Source: an uncultured Muribaculaceae bacterium (GTDB lineage Bacteria; Bacteroidota; Bacteroidia; Bacteroidales; Muribaculaceae). Taken from it: a stretch of DNA of 26,624 nt. Each line of letters begins with the position of its first letter. Positions within the stretch are counted from its first letter, which is position 1. Both the position numbers and the translations under genes were made by a program. A model generated the notes under the pieces. That model was not told the origin of the DNA. It worked only from the letters and a program-made list of their open reading frames with translations, and ran no database searches. Below are positions 22,570-26,624 of the stretch, one piece after another. The DNA is taken from NCBI GenBank assembly GCA_910586595.1, contig CAJUJB010000038.1, positions 1 through 26,624 on the forward strand, in the 5' to 3' direction.

Positions 22570-23520
22570 ATGGAAGAAAACACCAAAGGCGACGGCCGCC
22601 TTACTCCAGCCGATGAAAAAGATCTACCCGCAGCACCTATCCATAAATCCGGTTTTGTAAACATCGTTGGCAACCCTAATGTGGGCAAGTCGACGCTTAT
22701 GAACGATCTTGTAGGTGAACGCATCAGTATAATTACCCAGAAGGCCCAGACTACCCGTCACCGCATCATGGGTATTGTCAACACGCCTGAATATCAGATT
22801 GTATTCTCTGATACTCCCGGTGTGCTCAAACCTAAATATAAGATGCAGGAAGGTATGCTCGCCTTTAGCGAGGGCGCCCTTACCGACGCCGATATTCTCC
22901 TGTATGTGACCGACGTGGTGGAAGACCCGACCAAGAATGCCGACTTCCTCGCCAAGGTTGCCAAGGAGACAATTCCTGTACTGCTCGTAATAAATAAGAT
23001 TGACTTGCTCAAGGGGCAGGGCGAACTTGAGGAGATTGTTGAGCGTTGGCGTAAACTTCTCCCTCAGGCCGAGATTTTCCCGACTTCCGCCAAGGAACAT
23101 TTCAATGTCACTGCGCTGATGAACCGTATCGTTGATCTGTTGCCTGCCGGTGAGCCTTATTTCGGCAAGGACGCTCTGACCGACAAGCCCGCACGTTTCT
23201 TTGTGACGGAGATTATCCGTGAGAAGATTCTTCTCAACTATGACAAGGAGGTTCCTTATTCCACCGAGGTAATCGTGGAAAAATTTGAGGAGAAAGACAA
23301 TGCCATCCATATCATGGCTGTGATCTACGTGGAGCGCGACAGCCAGAAGGGTATTCTTATCGGCCGCCAAGGCTCGATGCTGAAGAAGGTCGGCACGGAA
23401 GCCCGTAAGGATATTGAGAAATTCTTCGGCAAGAGTGTCTTCCTCGAGCTATTTGTAAAAGTTGAGCCTAACTGGCGCAATAGAGAGAACAAACTCCGTC
23501 AGTTCGGATATATTGAATAA
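22570..23520 (+). CDS. era: GTPase Era
   Basis: This is a 316-residue 16S rRNA-binding GTPase needed for 30S subunit maturation. A polar extension of about 25 residues precedes the G domain: GNPNVGKST (34-42, G1), DTPGVLKP (81-88, G3) and VINKIDLL (G4), then the SAKE (G5) segment. The C-terminal KH domain includes VIYVERDSQKGILIGRQGSMLKKVG, with the GxxG loop, and ends in RNRENKLRQFGYIE. The N-terminal extension is longer than in E. coli Era and is rich in charged residues. It lies 69 nt before der, which has its own promoter. Confidence 0.96.
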   Translation: MEENTKGDGRLTPADEKDLPAAPIHKSGFVNIVGNPNVGKSTLMNDLVGERISIITQKAQTTRHRIMGIVNTPEYQIVFSDTPGVLKPKYKMQEGMLAFSEGALTDADILLYVTDVVEDPTKNADFLAKVAKETIPVLLVINKIDLLKGQGELEEIVERWRKLLPQAEIFPTSAKEHFNVTALMNRIVDLLPAGEPYFGKDALTDKPARFFVTEIIREKILLNYDKEVPYSTEVIVEKFEEKDNAIHIMAVIYVERDSQKGILIGRQGSMLKKVGTEARKDIEKFFGKSVFLELFVKVEPNWRNRENKLRQFGYIE

Positions 23521-23532
23521 TCAGTGTCGCTT

Positions 23533-23564
23533 TTTGCAGATGTGGCCTTTTTTGGTTAATTTTG
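23533..23564 (+). promoter_or_regulatory. Promoter of der
   Basis: TTTG (23533-23536) and TAATTTTG (23557-23564) are 20 bp apart, 13-44 nt beyond the era stop codon and 25 nt before the der ATG. Confidence 0.7.
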
Positions 23565-23589
23565 CAAAAATCAACAATAAACAGACACT

Positions 23590-24909
23590 ATGGGACAACT
23601 CGTAGCTATTGTCGGCCGCCCGAATGTGGGTAAGTCGACGCTCTTCAACCGCCTCACTCAGACCCGTACGGCCATTACAGACCCTACGGCGGGTACCACG
23701 CGCGACCGCCAGTACGGAAAGGTTGAGTGGAACGGCAAGGAATTTTCCATCGTCGATACCGGCGGATGGGTGGTAAATTCTGAAGATGTATTTGAATCTG
23801 AAATCAACAAGCAGGTTGAGCTTGCCATCGAGCAGGCTGATGAAATACTTTTTGTAGTGGATGCCATGAACGGCGTCACAGACCTTGACGATCACGTGGC
23901 CGAGATTCTGCGCAAGTCGCGCAAACCGGTGATTCTTGTGGCCAATAAGGTCGACAGCAATGAATGGGTATACAATGTGCCCGAGTTCTACTCGCTCGGC
24001 CTTGGCGATCCATATCCTGTGTCGGCAGTAAACGGCTATGGCACCGGCGACCTTCTTGACGAAGTCGTGGCCAAGTTGCCGGAGAAGACCGACGATGAGG
24101 AGGCTCAGCTGGAAGACATACCCAAGTTTGCCATCGTAGGCCGCCCGAATGCCGGCAAGTCGTCGCTGATCAATGCCTTTATCGGTGCTGAGCGTCATAT
24201 CGTGACCGATATTGCAGGCACTACCCGCGATTCGATCTATACGCGTTATACCAAGTTTGGCTTCGACTTCTATCTCGTCGACACAGCCGGTATCCGCAAG
24301 AAGAACAAGGTGAACGAGGACATCGAGTATTACTCGGTTATACGCTCTATACGCGCCATTGAGTCGTCGGATGTGTGCATACTTATGATTGATGCCACCC
24401 GCGGCATTGAGACGCAGGATGTGAATATCTTCTCGCTCATACAGCGCAACAAGAAAGGCCTGGTGGTGGTAGTCAACAAGTGGGATCTTGTCGAGGACAA
24501 GTCTACCGCGGCTATCAAGCACTATGAATCGGCCATCCGCGAGCGTTTCGCGCCATTTACCGACTTCCCCATCATCTTCACCTCTGCGCTTACAAAGCAA
24601 CGCATTTTCAAGGTGCTTGAGACGGCTGTGGATGTATATGCCAACCGTCGCCGTACGGTGCCTACCTCGCAGCTCAACACCGTGATGCAGGAAGACATCG
24701 CCGCCTATCCGCCTCCAAGCAACAAGGGCAAGTTTGTGAAGATAAAGTATATCACTATGCTGAAGGGTGCCCAGGTACCTACCTTTATCTTCTTCTGCAA
24801 TCTGCCCCAGTGGGTGAAGGAGCCTTACCGCCGTTACCTCGAGAACAAGATCCGCGAACACTGGGATTTTACAGGCACGCCTATCAATGTATTCATGCGC
24901 GAGAAGTAA
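23590..24909 (+). CDS. der: GTPase Der (EngA)
   Basis: This 439-residue protein has two consecutive GTPase domains, unique to Der, which is needed for 50S subunit assembly. G1 motifs are GRPNVGKST (9-17) and GRPNAGKSS (184-192). G3 motifs DTGG (56-59) and DTAG follow, with NKVD (119-122) and NKWD as G4. The C-terminal KH-like domain (about 360-439) includes NKGKFVKIKYITMLKGAQVP. Length is the family norm. A strong bidirectional terminator separates it from rpsA. Confidence 0.97.
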   Translation: MGQLVAIVGRPNVGKSTLFNRLTQTRTAITDPTAGTTRDRQYGKVEWNGKEFSIVDTGGWVVNSEDVFESEINKQVELAIEQADEILFVVDAMNGVTDLDDHVAEILRKSRKPVILVANKVDSNEWVYNVPEFYSLGLGDPYPVSAVNGYGTGDLLDEVVAKLPEKTDDEEAQLEDIPKFAIVGRPNAGKSSLINAFIGAERHIVTDIAGTTRDSIYTRYTKFGFDFYLVDTAGIRKKNKVNEDIEYYSVIRSIRAIESSDVCILMIDATRGIETQDVNIFSLIQRNKKGLVVVVNKWDLVEDKSTAAIKHYESAIRERFAPFTDFPIIFTSALTKQRIFKVLETAVDVYANRRRTVPTSQLNTVMQEDIAAYPPPSNKGKFVKIKYITMLKGAQVPTFIFFCNLPQWVKEPYRRYLENKIREHWDFTGTPINVFMREK

Positions 24910-24924
24910 CTCGCGATAATATAG

Positions 24925-24962
24925 CAATAAAAAAGCTCGCCATTTGGCGAGCTTTTTTATTG
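24925..24962. terminator. Bidirectional terminator between der and rpsA
   Basis: A perfect 17-bp stem (24925-24941 with 24946-24962, loop ATTT) has AAAAAAGCTCGCC in the left arm and GGCGAGCTTTTTT in the right. This gives a U-run on both strands, so it serves the convergent der and rpsA transcripts. Confidence 0.92.
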
Positions 24963-24977
24963 GATGCAAGTTTAAGA

Positions 24978-26624
24978 TTACTTGCTGAGTTTTTCCTTGA
25001 GGGCAGCGAGAGCCTCGAGGTCGCCGAGAGTTGTGCGCTCCAGGGGAGTGGTGGCTGCGGCGGGAGCCTCTTCCTGCTTTTTGGGTGCGTTCTGACGTTT
25101 GGGCTTGCGCTCTGCGGGTTTCTCTGCGCGGGTTTCGTCTTCGAAGATGCGGCTGTGAGAAAGGATGATGCGCTTGCTGTCTTTGTTGAATTCGATCACC
25201 TTGAAGTTGAGCTTCTCGTCAACCTTGGCCTGAGAGCCGTCTTCCTTAACGAGGTGCTTGGGAGTTGCGAATCCTTCAACGCCGTAGGGAAGAGCCACAA
25301 CAGCGCCCTTGTCGAGCATTTCGACGATGGTGCCTTCGTGTACAGAACCAACGGTGAAGATGGTTTCAAATACATCCCAGGGGTTCTCTTCGAGCTGCTT
25401 GTGACCGAGGCTGAGGCGACGGTTGTCTTTGTCGATCTGGAGAACTTCCACTTCGATGTCTGCGCCAACCTGGGTGAATTCGCTGGGGTGCTTGATTTTC
25501 TTTGTCCAGGAAAGGTCGGAGATGTGGATGAGGCCGTCGACGCCTTCTTCGATTTCGACGAATACGCCGAAGTTGGTGAAGTTGCGTACTTTTGCAGTGT
25601 GGCGGCTGCCGATGGGATATTTGATTTCGATGTCTTCCCAGGGATCTTTCTTGAGCTGCTTGATGCCGAGGCTCATCTTACGCTCGTTGCGGTCGAGTGT
25701 GAGGATAACAGCTTCGATTTCGTCGCCGATCTTGAGGAATTCCTGAGCGCTGCGGAGGTGCTGGCTCCACGACATTTCGCTTACGTGGATGAGACCTTCT
25801 ACGCCGGGAGCGACTTCGAGGAATGCGCCGTAGTCAGCCATGACCACAACTTTACCTTTAACTTTGTCGCCAACTTTGAGCTCGGGATCGAGGGCATCCC
25901 ATGGATGGGGATGGAGCTGCTTGAGGCCGAGGGCGATACGTTTTTTGTCGTTGTCGAAGTCAAGGATAACGACGTTGAGCTTCTGGTCGAGAGCGACAAC
26001 TTCGCTGGGGTGGCTTACGCGGCCCCAAGAGAGGTCGGTGATGTGGATAAGACCGTCCACGCCGCCGAGGTCGATGAATACGCCGTAAGAGGTGATGTTC
26101 TTGACGGTGCCTTCGAGTACCTGGCCTTTTTCGAGTTTGGAGATGATTTCGCGTTTCTGCTGCTCGAGTTCTGCCTCGATAAGAGCTTTGTGCGAAACAA
26201 CTACGTTGCGGAATTCTTCGTTGATCTTAACGACCTTGAATTCCATGGTCTTGCCTACGAATACGTCGTAGTCGCGGATGGGTTTTACGTCGATCTGTGA
26301 GCCGGGGAGGAATGCCTCGATGCCGAATACGTCAACGATCATACCGCCTTTGGTGCGGCACTTGATGTAACCCTTGATGATTTCGTTGTTTTCGAGGGCG
26401 GCGTTGATGCGTTCCCAAGAACGTGAAGCACGTGCTTTTTTGTGGGAGAGGATCAGCTGGCCTTTGCGGTCTTCCTGGTTCTCGATGAATACTTCCACTT
26501 TGTCGCCAACTTTGATGTCGGGGTTGTAGCGGAATTCGCTCATCGGGATGATGCCGTCCGATTTGTAGTCGATGTTAACCACAGCCTCACGCTTGTTGAG
26601 GGCGATGATGGTACCTTCGATTAC
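24978..26624 (-). CDS. rpsA: 30S ribosomal protein S1 (5' end beyond window)
   Basis: 548 residues are visible. The frame stays open to the last base (VIEGTIIALNKREAV...), so the true start lies past 26624; the GTG at 26582 is internal. Six S1 OB-fold repeats can be counted at about 1-63, 84-147, 169-236, 255-324, 340-409 and 427-493. Repeats 3-5 carry the strong RNA-binding pattern (GVFIDLGGVDGLIHITDLSW, GAFLEVAPGVEGLIHVSEMSW in part, GVFVEIEEGVDGLIHISDLSW in part). A Lys/Ala/Pro-rich tail (AERKPKRQNAPKKQ) and an LGDLEALAALKEKL end follow. S1 helps mRNA bind the 30S subunit, which matters in Bacteroidetes where Shine-Dalgarno sites are scarce. Confidence 0.95.
   Translation of the reverse strand, partial: VIEGTIIALNKREAVVNIDYKSDGIIPMSEFRYNPDIKVGDKVEVFIENQEDRKGQLILSHKKARASRSWERINAALENNEIIKGYIKCRTKGGMIVDVFGIEAFLPGSQIDVKPIRDYDVFVGKTMEFKVVKINEEFRNVVVSHKALIEAELEQQKREIISKLEKGQVLEGTVKNITSYGVFIDLGGVDGLIHITDLSWGRVSHPSEVVALDQKLNVVILDFDNDKKRIALGLKQLHPHPWDALDPELKVGDKVKGKVVVMADYGAFLEVAPGVEGLIHVSEMSWSQHLRSAQEFLKIGDEIEAVILTLDRNERKMSLGIKQLKKDPWEDIEIKYPIGSRHTAKVRNFTNFGVFVEIEEGVDGLIHISDLSWTKKIKHPSEFTQVGADIEVEVLQIDKDNRRLSLGHKQLEENPWDVFETIFTVGSVHEGTIVEMLDKGAVVALPYGVEGFATPKHLVKEDGSQAKVDEKLNFKVIEFNKDSKRIILSHSRIFEDETRAEKPAERKPKRQNAPKKQEEAPAAATTPLERTTLGDLEALAALKEKLSK

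Noticed and set aside
22624..23370. 248-codon minus-strand frame opposite era
   Set aside because: Antisense shadow of a gene with all Era motifs; no promoter and no recognisable domain.
23521..24969. 482-codon open frame on the minus strand opposite der
   Set aside because: It is the antisense shadow of der, which has full GTPase motifs; the antisense translation shows no known domain and arises from codon bias.
24810..26300. 496-codon open frame on the plus strand opposite rpsA
   Set aside because: It mirrors the S1 repeats (repeated VGDVDE- and VEGI-like strings are reverse readings of them) and runs through the der/rpsA terminator.
1..26624. tRNA, rRNA, CRISPR or integron signatures
   Set aside because: No cloverleaf, rRNA core, regularly spaced direct repeats or attC-like arrays were seen in the intergenic regions.

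Overview
The window looks like chromosomal DNA from a Bacteroidales bacterium, most likely a Muribaculaceae or related gut lineage. The reasons are the gene order yceD-rpmF-fabH-era-der, a six-domain ribosomal protein S1, a carboxypeptidase-regulatory/TonB-plug-type outer-membrane protein, secreted GH13 and GH43 enzymes, C-terminal domains that resemble type IX secretion sorting signals, and repeated Bacteroidetes-type promoters (-33 TTTG or close, about 19 bp, -7 TAnnTTTG) in place of sigma-70 promoters. The family-level placement is an inference. No rRNA, tRNA or CRISPR array was seen.

Layout. Bases 1-615 (minus) hold the 5' part of a TonB-dependent-receptor-like gene. Bases 616-2264 are an AT-richer accessory patch: a frameshifted ISAs1-type transposase relic (784-937), a two-gene toxin-antitoxin pair with a Panacea (DUF4065) antitoxin and a putative SH3-barrel toxin (1016-2016), a promoter with a palindromic spacer, and a perfect 26-bp hairpin (2191-2245). 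Next come an acyl-CoA synthetase (minus), then a plus-strand run of MazG-like pyrophosphohydrolase, deoC, a GYF/CD225 membrane protein and a DUF2752 protein. This run converges, with overlapping stop codons, on a divergent family-2 glycosyltransferase. Between that gene and a secreted GH13 amylase lies a compact promoter-to-terminator unit of about 120 nt that may be a small RNA.

The amylase (minus, two starch-binding modules) is divergent from two GH43 genes (plus). A 21-bp inverted repeat sits between the two promoters, so this looks like a small secreted polysaccharide-degrading locus without SusC/SusD. From 20254 down to 13343 eight minus-strand genes are packed with 1-4 nt overlaps or very short gaps behind one good promoter: a leucine-rich-repeat surface protein, trmB, an Mrp ATPase, aroQ, a family-4 glycosyltransferase, an SDR epimerase, a small three-helix membrane protein and an O-methyltransferase.

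The right part is conserved housekeeping: yceD, rpmF, fabH, era and der on plus, a 17-bp bidirectional terminator, and rpsA on minus running off the window end. The most interesting parts for follow-up are the Panacea pair with its relic neighbours, the candidate small RNA at 7737-7857, and the operator-like repeat at 10981-11001.
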